Assembly: GCA_035529435.1 (NCBI GenBank)
Contig: DATKWS010000221.1
Location: 1 to 18,719 of the forward strand
DNA: 18,719 bases
Direction of reading: 5' to 3'
DNA from: DATKWS01 sp035529435
Lineage (GTDB): Bacteria; Krumholzibacteriota; Krumholzibacteriia; Krumholzibacteriales; Krumholzibacteriaceae
A model generated the notes under the pieces. The model was not told the DNA's origin and ran no database searches. It saw nothing but the letters and a program-made list of their open reading frames with translations. Made by a program: the position numbers and the translations under genes. Positions 1 to 7,804 of this stretch are shown piece after piece (the first letter of the stretch is position 1; each line of letters opens with the position of its first letter).

Positions 1-254
1 CTTATTAATCGACGCACAACGAATTTAATCTCGAGGTAGGGTGCGTAAGCCTTTTGCGCAAAGCGTTCGTCTCTTCACCTCCTTCCCATCGCTTCATTTC
101 AAACCTTCACGCTACAAGGCTCTTTCCGTTAGAGTTCCATATTATGTCGAGTAAGTCCGGCTCTCCAACGGCGGTCGGCGTATAAGAAACCTTGCACCGT
201 CAAGGAGGCTCGCTCCTTCCGAGCGTACCTTGACACCCCTTACTTTCGAGACCG
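1..254 (-). ncRNA. Structured non-coding transcript or leader RNA of unknown family
   Basis: The RNA expected from the promoter at 261-290 contains no credible long reading frame but has strong pairing potential. A hairpin at 199-234 has outer arms GTCAAGG/CCTTGAC and inner arms CGCTC/GAGCG. A long interrupted stem spans 115-194: CAAGG at 190-194 pairs with CCTTG at 115-119, and CCGTT..AGAG at 161-171 pairs with CTCTAACGG at 126-134. A third pairing, 239-249 with 147-155, would compete with these. It lacks the hallmark sequences of tmRNA, RNase P RNA, SRP RNA, the glycine riboswitch and a T-box. The 3' end is not visible and may lie outside the window. It could be a stand-alone small RNA, a leader, or the leader of an rRNA gene. 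That it is transcribed is well supported by the promoter; its identity is unknown. Confidence 0.45.
75..84 (-). promoter_or_regulatory. Perfect Shine-Dalgarno-like decamer with an upstream complementary element
   Basis: The minus strand reads AAGGAGGTGA, an exact complement of the 16S 3' tail. No ATG, GTG or TTG lies at a normal distance behind it. CCTCCTT at 202-208 on the same strand is its complement and is also half of the hairpin at 199-234, so the two pairings exclude each other. Only very short frames follow: a GTG overlapping the motif opens 17 codons, and an ATG upstream opens 30 codons ending in TAA near the left edge. A regulatory role is inference. Confidence 0.3.
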
Positions 255-260
255 GTATAT

Positions 261-290
261 ATTGTAACATAAAAAAGCGAGGATTGTCAA
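261..290 (-). promoter_or_regulatory. Sigma70-type promoter with extended -10, directing transcription off the left edge
   Basis: On the minus strand a perfect -35 box (TTGACA, 285-290) is followed after 18 bases by TACAAT (261-266). TG plus one base directly precedes the -10, making an extended -10 element. Transcription should begin near 253-255. It lies downstream of the glyS stop and points the same way, so it opens a separate unit. It is the best promoter match in the window. Confidence 0.7.
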
Positions 291-348
291 GTAGTAACTT
301 TCGAGTAAGATACGGTTATTGAGGCATATCCGGCATGAGAACGGATGA

Positions 349-2517
349 TTATTCTCCTGCTATACTGGAAAAGTCGCAGTATAGAGTAATTATTCTGAAA
401 ATGCTTGCAAGAAAAGAAATTCTGTTCGTTTTCAACAGTTCGTCCTCGCAGTTGACGAGGACATCCTCGAAGTATCTGTTGATCGGTGGCACGAGTGACG
501 AGAGAACGGCAAAGGTACGGCTCAGCTCACCGGACCGCTCCAATTCGAGCATCCGTGAACTCGTACCGGCAACGGCGCCGTGCAGGGCCGACTCCGCCTC
601 CTGCTCGAACAGGGCGCTTTGAAATCCGAGTTCCTCCTCTCTCCGTTCGGCACATGCCTCGACCAACTCGAGACCGCGATCCCGCCGCTCGTGACCGAGC
701 TTCTCCTTCACGGTGCGCGGGATGATGTTCGCTATCCGCTTCATGGCGAGTACGAGATCATTCAGCGTATCATTCCTCCGCATCGCCTGCAGTTCGCCGA
801 CCATGTCCGCCACAACCGGGGGGATTTCCCACGGCGTGGCCAGGATCGCATTGACGAGATCATAGTCCACGCCTCTCCCCCGGAGCATCGTGTTGAACCG
901 TTGGGCGAAGAATGCGAAGACATCGGCGGCGAGCTGCGTCATTCTCTCGCTGTCAACAAGACCCTCCGCCTCGTACAGAGAGAGGCCCTCACGGATCGCG
1001 GGCGGCAAGGGAACGGATACTCCCTTCTCGAGCGTGATGCGCAGGATGCCGAGCGCGTGACGGCGCAGTGCATAGGGATCCTGGGAACCCGACGGCGCAA
1101 AGCCCGCGATAAAGCAGCCAACGATGGTATCGAGCTTGTCGGCCAGAGAGAGAAGGGTACCGGTGTACGTTTCCGGCAATCGATCTCCGGCGAATCGCGG
1201 TAGATAGTGTTCGAATATGGCCTCGGCCACCTCCCCGTCCTCACCGCAGGATCTCGCATATTCCCTTCCCATGTAACCCTGCAGCAGGGTGAATTCCTTG
1301 CCATCCTTCACCATTTCACTGGCAAGATCGGCCTTGGCGAGCAATGCCGCCCTGGTGAGGCGGTCCACCGCATCCGCGTGGCCGGCGCCGAGGGCATTGA
1401 ACAACCACCGCGCGAGCATGCCGATTCGATCCGCCTTTTGCGCGAGGGTACCCATCCCCTCGAGCCACACGATCGCGCCGAGCTTGCGGGCCATCTCCTC
1501 GAGGGGTCGCGCCGTGTCTTCCCGGTAGTAGAATTCCGCGTCGGCGAGCCGTGCATGGAGTACACGTTCGTACCCCTGGAGGATCTCCCGTTTGTTTCTC
1601 CTCGCGCCGTCGGCGAACGCGATAAATCGTGGGAGGAGCATTCCCCGCTCGTCCTCTATCGAGAAATAGCGCTGGTGGCTCTTCAGTGCCGTGACAACGA
1701 CCTCCCGCGGGAGCGCGAGAAAGGATTCGCCGAACGTACCGGCCATCGCAACCGGCGATTCGACCAGGTTTGCCACGATATCGACCAATTCCTCATCCTC
1801 GACGAGCCGTCCCCCGGTACGCGCGGCCATCCTGCGGGCGGCCGATTCAACGGCCCGCCGACGCGCCGAAGGGTCGAGAATGATGCCGGTCTTCCTCATC
1901 AGCATGAAATAGTCCTCAACGCCGGCGACACGCACCGACGCTTCGCTGTACAGGGAGAGTCGCGTCTCCCGCCCCGATACGAGCGGGCCAAAATGGAAGC
2001 GGATCAGCCTGCCTCCGAGGAGCGCCACGATCCAGCGTACCGGACGCGCGAAGCTCACGCCACTCCCGTCCCACCGCATCGCTTTCGGGAAACGTACGCT
2101 CCCGAGCCATGACGGTATCCGCTCCTCCAGTACCACCCCGGTCGATCTGCCTCGAATCCGCCTCACCACGGCGAGGTACGTCCCCCGCTCCGTCTCGATC
2201 TTTGAGAGGGAATCCACCGGAACGCCCTGTGATTTCGCGAATCCCTCGGCGGCCCTCGTGTAGCGCCCCTCCGGCGAAAGACCGGCTCTGGCCGGTGGAC
2301 CGATGATCCGCTCCTCCGTTGCCGCCTGCTTACCGGTGATTCCGAAAACGCGCACGATCAGCCGGTTCGGCGTCCCGAGCGCCTCGATCCCATCGAACGG
2401 TATGCGCTCCGACATGAGCCCATCACCGAACAGCTTTTCGAGCTGTGAGACGGCTCCCGGGAGATACCTGCTGGGAAGGTTTTCGCACCCCACTTCGAGC
2501 AGAAAATCGTTCTTCAC
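349..2517 (-). CDS. glyS: Glycine--tRNA ligase beta subunit
   Basis: Beta subunit of the bacterial alpha2beta2 class II glycyl-tRNA synthetase, which recognises and binds tRNA-Gly in the cytoplasm. The product is 722 residues, slightly longer than the usual 690 or so. The N-terminus (LLEVGCENLPSRYLPGAV) matches the family. The HD-like middle domain shows LLQGYMGREYA, EHYLPRFAGD and the family signature GSQDPYALRRHALGILRI. The C-terminus is the DALR-like anticodon-binding region ending NRISFLASIFRIITLY. The start is GTG at 2515-2517, overlapping the glyQ stop by four bases (GTGA), so the two subunits are probably translationally coupled. It is the last gene of the phoH-glyS cluster. No clear hairpin terminator follows; 60 bases on, a new promoter fires leftward. 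Confidence 0.97.
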   Translation of the reverse strand: MKNDFLLEVGCENLPSRYLPGAVSQLEKLFGDGLMSERIPFDGIEALGTPNRLIVRVFGITGKQAATEERIIGPPARAGLSPEGRYTRAAEGFAKSQGVPVDSLSKIETERGTYLAVVRRIRGRSTGVVLEERIPSWLGSVRFPKAMRWDGSGVSFARPVRWIVALLGGRLIRFHFGPLVSGRETRLSLYSEASVRVAGVEDYFMLMRKTGIILDPSARRRAVESAARRMAARTGGRLVEDEELVDIVANLVESPVAMAGTFGESFLALPREVVVTALKSHQRYFSIEDERGMLLPRFIAFADGARRNKREILQGYERVLHARLADAEFYYREDTARPLEEMARKLGAIVWLEGMGTLAQKADRIGMLARWLFNALGAGHADAVDRLTRAALLAKADLASEMVKDGKEFTLLQGYMGREYARSCGEDGEVAEAIFEHYLPRFAGDRLPETYTGTLLSLADKLDTIVGCFIAGFAPSGSQDPYALRRHALGILRITLEKGVSVPLPPAIREGLSLYEAEGLVDSERMTQLAADVFAFFAQRFNTMLRGRGVDYDLVNAILATPWEIPPVVADMVGELQAMRRNDTLNDLVLAMKRIANIIPRTVKEKLGHERRDRGLELVEACAERREEELGFQSALFEQEAESALHGAVAGTSSRMLELERSGELSRTFAVLSSLVPPINRYFEDVLVNCEDELLKTNRISFLASIFRIITLYCDFSSIAGE

Positions 2518-3410
2518 CGCTTCACCCTTTCTCGATCCCGTTCCTCCCTCATGAGGGGAAACCCGTTGCGCCGCCGTTCCTCTATGTACAACTCCGCGGT
2601 TCGCCGCGCGAGATCACGGATCCGTGCTATGTAGCTCGTCCTCTCCGATACGCTGATCGCTCCCCGCGCATCGAGCACATTGAAGATATGGGAACATTTC
2701 AGTACATAATCGTACGCGGGGAGTATCAGGCCATCGCCGAGGAGACGCCCCGCATCGCGCTGGTAACCTTCGAACATCTTGAAGTAGAGGGAGACATCCG
2801 CTTCCTCGAAATGGAACGCGCTGAACTCCCGTTCCGCCTGGAGGTACAGATCCCCCCATGTCACGCCGTTTCCCCATTCGATATCCATGATATCGTCCCT
2901 CTTCTGCAGGTACATGCAGATGCGCTCCAGACCGTACGTGATTTCCGCCGATATCGGATCGAGTTCGAATCCGCCCGCCTGCTGGAAATAGGTGAACTGC
3001 GTGATCTCCATACCGTCGAGCCAGACCTCCCAACCGAGCCCCGCGGCTCCGAGGGTGGGGGATTCCCAGTCATCCTCGACCAGCCGGATATCATGCCTGG
3101 CCGGATCGATCCCGATGGCGGTGAGGCTCTCGATGTACAGCGGGAGAACATTCTCGGGGGCGGGCTTCAGAATCACCTGGTACTGGTTGAACTGCTGTAC
3201 GCGGTTTGGATTCTTGCCGTAGCGGCCGTCCTTGGGGCGTTTCGAGGGCTCGATGTACGCCGCCTTCCATGGCTCCGGCCCGAGCACCCTGAGGAAGGTC
3301 GCCGGATTCATCGTCCCCGCGCCGACCTCTGAGTTGTACGGGGTCAGAATGAGACACCCCTTCTCACCCCAGAATCGTGCGAGTGTGGATACCAGTTTCT
3401 GGAACGTCAA
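2514..3410 (-). CDS. glyQ: Glycine--tRNA ligase alpha subunit
   Basis: Catalytic subunit of heterotetrameric glycyl-tRNA synthetase; it activates glycine with ATP and charges tRNA-Gly together with GlyS. The 298-residue product has the normal length for the family. Diagnostic stretches are VGAGTMNPATFLRVLGPEPW, the PSKRPKDGRYGKNPNR segment that ends class II motif 2, GLGWEVWLDGMEITQFTYFQ, and ITYGLERI (motif 3). The best start is TTG at 3408-3410, which aligns with the family N-terminus (TFQ...L..FW...GC). A GGGAG element about ten bases upstream lies inside the end of recO. The gene begins one base after the recO stop and its own stop overlaps glyS. Confidence 0.97.
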   Translation of the reverse strand: MTFQKLVSTLARFWGEKGCLILTPYNSEVGAGTMNPATFLRVLGPEPWKAAYIEPSKRPKDGRYGKNPNRVQQFNQYQVILKPAPENVLPLYIESLTAIGIDPARHDIRLVEDDWESPTLGAAGLGWEVWLDGMEITQFTYFQQAGGFELDPISAEITYGLERICMYLQKRDDIMDIEWGNGVTWGDLYLQAEREFSAFHFEEADVSLYFKMFEGYQRDAGRLLGDGLILPAYDYVLKCSHIFNVLDARGAISVSERTSYIARIRDLARRTAELYIEERRRNGFPLMREERDRERVKR

Positions 3411-3411
3411 A

Positions 3412-4161
3412 TCAATTCACTCCCTTCAGCAGGTGCAGCGCGTTCGGCAACCGGTATCCCTCTACATGATGCAGAAAGAGGTGATGGAGCAGCTGCCCGA
3501 TTTCCTTGCGTTCCCGGGGGCCGGGCTCCACGGCCGCGCCGGGATCAAACGGCTCGTTCTCCATTGCGAGAATCGTGGCGCGGGAGCAGGCCGAAAGAGG
3601 ATCCGCGGCTTCGCCGGCGCAGCGCGCGCACGTGACGAGACCGCCGACCGGATCGGCCGAGCATCCCTGGGCAAGCGCCCGTCCGCATCCTGCACACACC
3701 TCGAAGGGAGGCAGCACGCCGAGCGCCTTGAGGAGCCCTACCTCGAGCGTGAAAAATATATACCACGGAGCCTGCGATGCAAACAGTCCCGTTTTGAACG
3801 CCTCGAGGATATCGAAGGTGGCGGTATCGGATTCGCGGCCCACGATCGCCGTATCGATGAGTTCGAGGCCGGCCTGAAACAGGCACAGCTTCACGAAATC
3901 CTCCGTGACGATCCCCCCGGACTCGTCGGACGAGAACTCCTTGAGCAGCTGAAGCCCGCGTTCCTCACGGTGGTAGAACACGATATCCCCGATGCTCCCG
4001 GTCCGCAGCATGGCGCCGAAGGGACTCCGCGGCCTTCTCGCCCCTTTTGCAATGATCCTGAGCTTTCCATGCTCTCTTGTCAGTGCAACCGCCACGACGC
4101 TCGTCTCCCCGAAATCGAACGTTCTGAGAATCATCACGCGATCTTTGAGAATCTCACTCAC
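3412..4161 (-). CDS. recO: DNA repair protein RecO
   Basis: RecO is the RecFOR mediator that helps load RecA on SSB-coated single-stranded DNA and anneals complementary strands. The 249-residue product has the usual length. The N-terminal OB fold includes DRVMILRTFDFGETSVVA and LRIIAKGARRPRS, the basic DNA-binding segment. A helical domain carries a zinc-finger-like CxxC...CxxC with cysteines at 156, 159, 178 and 181. The start is GTG (4159-4161) behind a GGAAG element. Position directly before glyQ-glyS matches the conserved era-recO-glyQ-glyS order of Firmicutes, but here mgtE rather than era lies upstream. A 113-base gap separates it from mgtE. Confidence 0.95.
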   Translation of the reverse strand: MSEILKDRVMILRTFDFGETSVVAVALTREHGKLRIIAKGARRPRSPFGAMLRTGSIGDIVFYHREERGLQLLKEFSSDESGGIVTEDFVKLCLFQAGLELIDTAIVGRESDTATFDILEAFKTGLFASQAPWYIFFTLEVGLLKALGVLPPFEVCAGCGRALAQGCSADPVGGLVTCARCAGEAADPLSACSRATILAMENEPFDPGAAVEPGPRERKEIGQLLHHLFLHHVEGYRLPNALHLLKGVN

Positions 4162-4259
4162 GCACGCGCTTCCGCTGCTGAAATGGTTTTATGGCCGCCC
4201 GACTCGATCGGGACCGGCCGCCGGTTCGCACCGCGCTCACTGCCGGGGCCGACTCGCAC

Positions 4260-4274
4260 GGGGGCGGCGCCCCC
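4260..4274 (-). other. GC hairpin directly after the mgtE stop codon
   Basis: The minus strand has a six-base-pair stem, GGGGGC/GCCCCC, with a three-base loop, immediately after the TAA at 4275-4277. No run of T follows, so it is not a standard intrinsic terminator. It could protect the 3' end of an mgtE-containing transcript or cause partial attenuation before recO. The rest of 4162-4259 shows nothing recognisable. Confidence 0.4.
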
Positions 4275-5648
4275 TTACCCGCCACCCAGCCAATCGAGGA
4301 AGAGGGTGGCGATACCGAGGTAGGCCAGTATGCCGAGGATATCGTTCGATGTCGTGATGAACGGCCCGGTGGCGAGCGCGGGATCGATGTTCATCCGCTT
4401 GAGGAGCAGCGGCACGATGGCGCCCATCAACGTCGCCCACAGGATGATCATGAGCAGGCACAGTCCGATGAGCAGGCCGAGGCGGTAATTACGCTGCCAG
4501 ACCAATGTGATGATGAGCAGTACCGAACCGAGCACAAAACCGTTGATCAGCGATACCTTCAGCTCGCGCAGGAGTTTTGAACTGGTGCGCATGAGCCCCG
4601 TGCTCCCGATCGCGAGCTCGCGGACCACGATTGCGGAGGACTGGATGCCGACATTGCCGCCCATCGCCGTGATGACGGGCACGAAAAAGGCGAGAGTGAG
4701 AACCGACTCGATCGAATTCCGGAAGTGGTTCATGACGAAGGCGGAGGCGATTCCACCGAAGAGCCCGGTGAGAAGCCATGGCAAACGGGCGCGTGAAACC
4801 TTGATCGGGGATCGTTCTCCGAACTCCTCGTCCCCCGTCCCGGCCATCATGGTGATATCCTCGCTCGCCTCTTCCTCGATCACATCTATGATATCATCCA
4901 CGGTGATCCGTCCCACGAGCCGGCCACGCTGGTCGACCACCGGCAAGCTGTAGAGATCATATTTGGCGAATACAGCCGCCACGTCTTCCTGGTCCGTATC
5001 GACCGTCACCGAAACGACGTCGCGCGTCATCACCTCGTCGACACGGCTTTCCGGATCGAGCACGAGGAGGCTGAAAACGGGAATTAAACCGAGGAGCACG
5101 CCCTGTCGGTCGACGACATAGATATTCTGTACGTGCTCGATCTCATCGGCCTGTTTTCTCAGGAGCGCGATGACGCCGGAGATGGTGATCCCCGACCTCA
5201 CCATTATGATCTCCCGCGCCATCAGGCCGCCGGCCGATTCTTCGTCGAATCTCAGGAGCGCGAGCACGTCCTCGTACTCTTCGCGCTTGATCCTCCGAAG
5301 GACCCGCTGTGCCTGATCGGGGGGGAGGAGACTGATGATATCGGCGGCGTCGTCGCTCGCCATGAGCTCGACGAGACGGACGATTTCAATCTCGTCGAGC
5401 GTACCGAGCAGTTCCTTCGCCGCACCTTCCTCGAGAAAGGTGAGCGTCTCGCTGGCGATATTCGTATCCAGCGAATGGAAAACAAGCCCGCGCTGTTCGA
5501 TCGGGAATACCGTCATGACCTCGGCAACGTCCGCCGCACGCATTCCCGCCATGATACCGGTGAGGGACGAGAGATTCCCCGACGTGAAGGCGGTATCGAT
5601 CAAGGCAACGGTCTGTTCGAGATTCGCTTCCATGCGTTTTTCGCGCAC
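4275..5648 (-). CDS. mgtE: Magnesium transporter MgtE family protein
   Basis: MgtE is a homodimeric inner-membrane magnesium channel gated by cytoplasmic magnesium. The 457-residue product has the full architecture. An N-terminal helical MgtE_N domain occupies roughly residues 1-130, with repeats of the type LLPPDQAQRVLRRI. Two CBS domains follow (roughly 135-260, including VDEVMTRDVVSV and VVDQRGRLVGRITVDDIIDV). The C-terminal five-helix pore domain contains MGGNVGIQSSAIVVRELAIG and DPALATGPFITTSNDILG, which correspond to conserved pore-lining segments. The start is GTG at 5646-5648 with GA-rich sequence upstream; an ATG at 5631-5633 is the alternative. The 74-base gap before it is too short for a magnesium (M-box) riboswitch. 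Confidence 0.95.
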   Translation of the reverse strand: MREKRMEANLEQTVALIDTAFTSGNLSSLTGIMAGMRAADVAEVMTVFPIEQRGLVFHSLDTNIASETLTFLEEGAAKELLGTLDEIEIVRLVELMASDDAADIISLLPPDQAQRVLRRIKREEYEDVLALLRFDEESAGGLMAREIIMVRSGITISGVIALLRKQADEIEHVQNIYVVDRQGVLLGLIPVFSLLVLDPESRVDEVMTRDVVSVTVDTDQEDVAAVFAKYDLYSLPVVDQRGRLVGRITVDDIIDVIEEEASEDITMMAGTGDEEFGERSPIKVSRARLPWLLTGLFGGIASAFVMNHFRNSIESVLTLAFFVPVITAMGGNVGIQSSAIVVRELAIGSTGLMRTSSKLLRELKVSLINGFVLGSVLLIITLVWQRNYRLGLLIGLCLLMIILWATLMGAIVPLLLKRMNIDPALATGPFITTSNDILGILAYLGIATLFLDWLGGG

Positions 5649-5722
5649 TCCTCTCCCTCGTATCCAGAAACGTCAGGATGGAACGAGAGACGGTAAACGT
5701 CAAGTCTTTATTGGATCAACCA

Positions 5723-6367
5723 TCACACCCGCGGATACCCGTCCGCGCCCTTGCCGGATCGGTTGTCCGGAATGTCGATGTGTTTGATGAACGGGATGAA
5801 CGCCCCGCCGGAAATCACCATCTTGAGCGCATCATCCGGTGAACATTCCAGCGGAATCGTTTCCTCCCTCGGTACCATGAGGAAGAGTCCCGAGGTGGGA
5901 TTCGGCGTGGTGGGAAGAAACACGTTGATCAGTGAGCGTTCCTCACCGTCGGCGCCGCGTACCTTCCAGGCCGAGGTGACAAATCCGATTACGTAGATAC
6001 CGGGGCGGGGGTACTGAATCAGAATCGCCTCCCTGAATACCGTTCGCTCGTGGCGGAGAAAGACCTCGCTGATCTGCTTGATACCGATGTACATGCGATT
6101 GATGAGAGGAATCCGCCTCACGAGACTCTCCAGCCCCTCGATGATCTGCCGGCCGATGATATTGCCCGCGAACACGCCGACGAGGAGGATCACGAGGACA
6201 ACGGAGACGAATCCGAATCCGGGAAAGTCGATGAATGGATATTTCACCAGCAGCGGTTTGAGAATGCTGTCGATCGAGACAAACAGCCAGTAGAACACAT
6301 AACCGGTTACGACCGTCGGGAGAATGATCACCAGACCGGTAAGGATCTTGCGCTTGAACCAACCCAT
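5723..6367 (-). CDS. DUF502 family membrane protein
   Basis: A member of the DUF502 family of small bacterial membrane proteins, whose biochemical function I do not know. From the preferred start it is 214 residues. Two membrane segments (roughly residues 8-28 and 50-70) flank the short periplasmic stretch around KPLLVKYPFIDFPG. Family features are the KRKILTGLVIILPTVVTGYV start, GRQIIEGLESLVRRIPLIN..Y, and LINVFLPTTPNPTSGLFLMV near the end. I chose the ATG at 6365-6367 because GAGGTG sits five bases upstream; a longer frame reaches 6409 but adds a low-complexity extension without a good ribosome site. It lies between the CorC-like gene and mgtE, which suggests, without proving, a link to membrane ion balance. 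Confidence 0.88.
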   Translation of the reverse strand: MGWFKRKILTGLVIILPTVVTGYVFYWLFVSIDSILKPLLVKYPFIDFPGFGFVSVVLVILLVGVFAGNIIGRQIIEGLESLVRRIPLINRMYIGIKQISEVFLRHERTVFREAILIQYPRPGIYVIGFVTSAWKVRGADGEERSLINVFLPTTPNPTSGLFLMVPREETIPLECSPDDALKMVISGGAFIPFIKHIDIPDNRSGKGADGYPRV

Positions 6368-6425
6368 TCCCGCACCTCGCCTCTCTCCGCTTCCGCGAAC
6401 GTCCTGCAACAGCCGCGATCCGCCT

Positions 6426-7679
6426 CTAATGCCGTTCGGGAAGCCGCACGATTACTTCCGAAATCCGCTGCCCGTCGAGGCGGCTGACGATAAAATCAAT
6501 CCCCGCGTACTGCACCTCATCCCCCTCACCGGGAACCCGCCCGATCAAGTTGTATAGAAACCCCGCGAGCGTGTCAACCTCATCCGACGGTATATCGATT
6601 TTGAGCGTCTCATTGAGCTCGCCGATATTCATCCTGCCGGCCACCTCGTACTCGTTGTCCGCCCGCATCCGGATAAGGGGCGCCTCATGATCGTACTCGT
6701 CCCTGATCTCACCAACGATCTCCTCGAGAATATCCTCGAGGGTCACGATACCGGATGTCCCCCCATACTCATCAACCACGACGGCCATGTGTTTCTTCTC
6801 GAGCTGGAACTCCCTCAGCAGCTCATCGATCTTTTTCCCTTCCGGCACATAGTACGCATCCCGTACGAACCGGTCGATCCCGACATCCTGCATCCCCTCC
6901 CGGGGAATCCGCACGAGATCCTTGACGTAGAGGATGCCGACGATGCGGTCGATGCTGTCGTCGTACACCGGCACGCGTGAATGACCCGCGCGCGCGATCT
7001 TTTCCCTCGACTCCTCGAGTGAGCCGTGAATATCGATGGCGAAAACATCGATCCGGGGCACCATGACCTCCCTGACCTTTTTCACGCCGAACTCGAAGAT
7101 GCTGTGCATCAGCCTTCCGCCGTTTTTCTCTATGAAGCCCTCTCCCCCATTCTCGCCCTCGGGAAAGAGAAAGAACGGGGTGGCGATTTCCCTGAGAAAA
7201 TAGGGAAAGGCCAGCGAGGCGAGCCGGACGAAAAGATCGGCGAGCGGCCGGAGCAGAAGGTAGAACGGAAATACCGGATAAGAAAAGAGAAACGCGAAGC
7301 GTTGGGGCTTTCGCGTGGACACGATAAATCCCAACAACGTGACCACCAGGACGACAACCGCGATGACGACGCCGCGGAGAACATGCGACATCCAGAACGC
7401 GCCGTCCAACCAACCAAGGTTCACGAACAAACGGAATATGAGAAGCGCCGCCAGGGAAACAACAAAGATCTCCAGCCCGACCAGGATCAAGATCAAATGT
7501 AGACGCCCCCGGTGCATGCGGCGTGGAACCCAACTGCCGCGCACCTCCCGTGGAAACACCTTGTCCTCATGCATCCGCGAGACGATGATGAACGCCGAGA
7601 ATCCGCCGGAAATGAAACATTGAACGATAAGGATAAGAGCAACCCTGAATATGTGTACCGGTTCAAAGCCCATGGTCAT
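6426..7679 (-). CDS. CorC/HlyC-type CBS-domain membrane protein
   Basis: A hemolysin C / CorC family protein. The N-terminal half holds about four hydrophobic segments, a CNNM/DUF21-like membrane region. The C-terminal half has two CBS domains (VREVMVPRIDVFAI ... VGILYVKDLV and DELLREFQ ... MAVVVDEYGGTSGIVTLEDILEEIVGEI) and a CorC_HlyC transporter-associated domain (NEYEVAGRMNIGELNETLKI ... EGDEVQYAGI). Relatives affect magnesium and cobalt export or resistance. Position after ybeY mirrors the enterobacterial ybeZ-ybeY-ybeX(corC) order. The start is unsettled: ATG at 7677-7679 or 7671-7673, both behind AGGG, or ATG at 7701-7703. A strong SD at 7731-7739 has no start codon at usual spacing. 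Confidence 0.9.
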   Translation of the reverse strand: MTMGFEPVHIFRVALILIVQCFISGGFSAFIIVSRMHEDKVFPREVRGSWVPRRMHRGRLHLILILVGLEIFVVSLAALLIFRLFVNLGWLDGAFWMSHVLRGVVIAVVVLVVTLLGFIVSTRKPQRFAFLFSYPVFPFYLLLRPLADLFVRLASLAFPYFLREIATPFFLFPEGENGGEGFIEKNGGRLMHSIFEFGVKKVREVMVPRIDVFAIDIHGSLEESREKIARAGHSRVPVYDDSIDRIVGILYVKDLVRIPREGMQDVGIDRFVRDAYYVPEGKKIDELLREFQLEKKHMAVVVDEYGGTSGIVTLEDILEEIVGEIRDEYDHEAPLIRMRADNEYEVAGRMNIGELNETLKIDIPSDEVDTLAGFLYNLIGRVPGEGDEVQYAGIDFIVSRLDGQRISEVIVRLPERH

Positions 7680-7772
7680 GATCCCTGCGGCCGCGCGGTG
7701 CATTCCGGCACCGGCGTGCGCCGTTCTTTGTCCCTCCTACGTATTGACCTTCCCGTTTCCATGTACGTGCAA

Positions 7773-7799
7773 CCGGCGGAGCGACCTACCGCTCCCCGG
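7773..7799 (-). other. Intercistronic hairpin between ybeY and the CorC-like gene
   Basis: GGAGCG (7790-7795 on the minus strand) pairs perfectly with CGCTCC (7778-7783) around a six-base loop. The stem extends by CCGG/CCGG past one bulged base. It starts six bases after the ybeY stop. No T run follows, so a processing or stability element is more likely than a terminator. It is the only marked structure in the 7680-7804 gap besides the SD-like motif. Confidence 0.45.
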
Positions 7800-7804
7800 C
7801 CTCT

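Noticed and set aside
75..84. Plus-strand TCACCTCCTT as the 3' end of a 16S rRNA gene
   Set aside because: The bases in front do not match the conserved GGCTGGA that precedes the 16S tail, and no 16S helices lie upstream.
60..254. tmRNA, RNase P RNA, SRP RNA, T-box or glycine riboswitch
   Set aside because: A stretch resembling the glycine aptamer (GGAAGGAGCGAGCC) lacks the CUCUCAGG...AAAAGGAC part, and the diagnostic sequences of the other families are absent.
1207..2112. Long plus-strand reading frame opposite glyS
   Set aside because: It is antisense to a clearly conserved glyS, has the low-complexity Arg/Pro/Glu-rich make-up of shadow frames, and shows no family motif.
3232..4323. Long plus-strand reading frame opposite glyQ and recO
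   Set aside because: It spans two well-supported minus-strand genes and resembles no protein family; it is a codon-bias shadow in GC-rich DNA.
5649..5722. Magnesium riboswitch (M-box) before mgtE
   Set aside because: The gap is only 74 bases, much shorter than an M-box, and lacks its conserved core.
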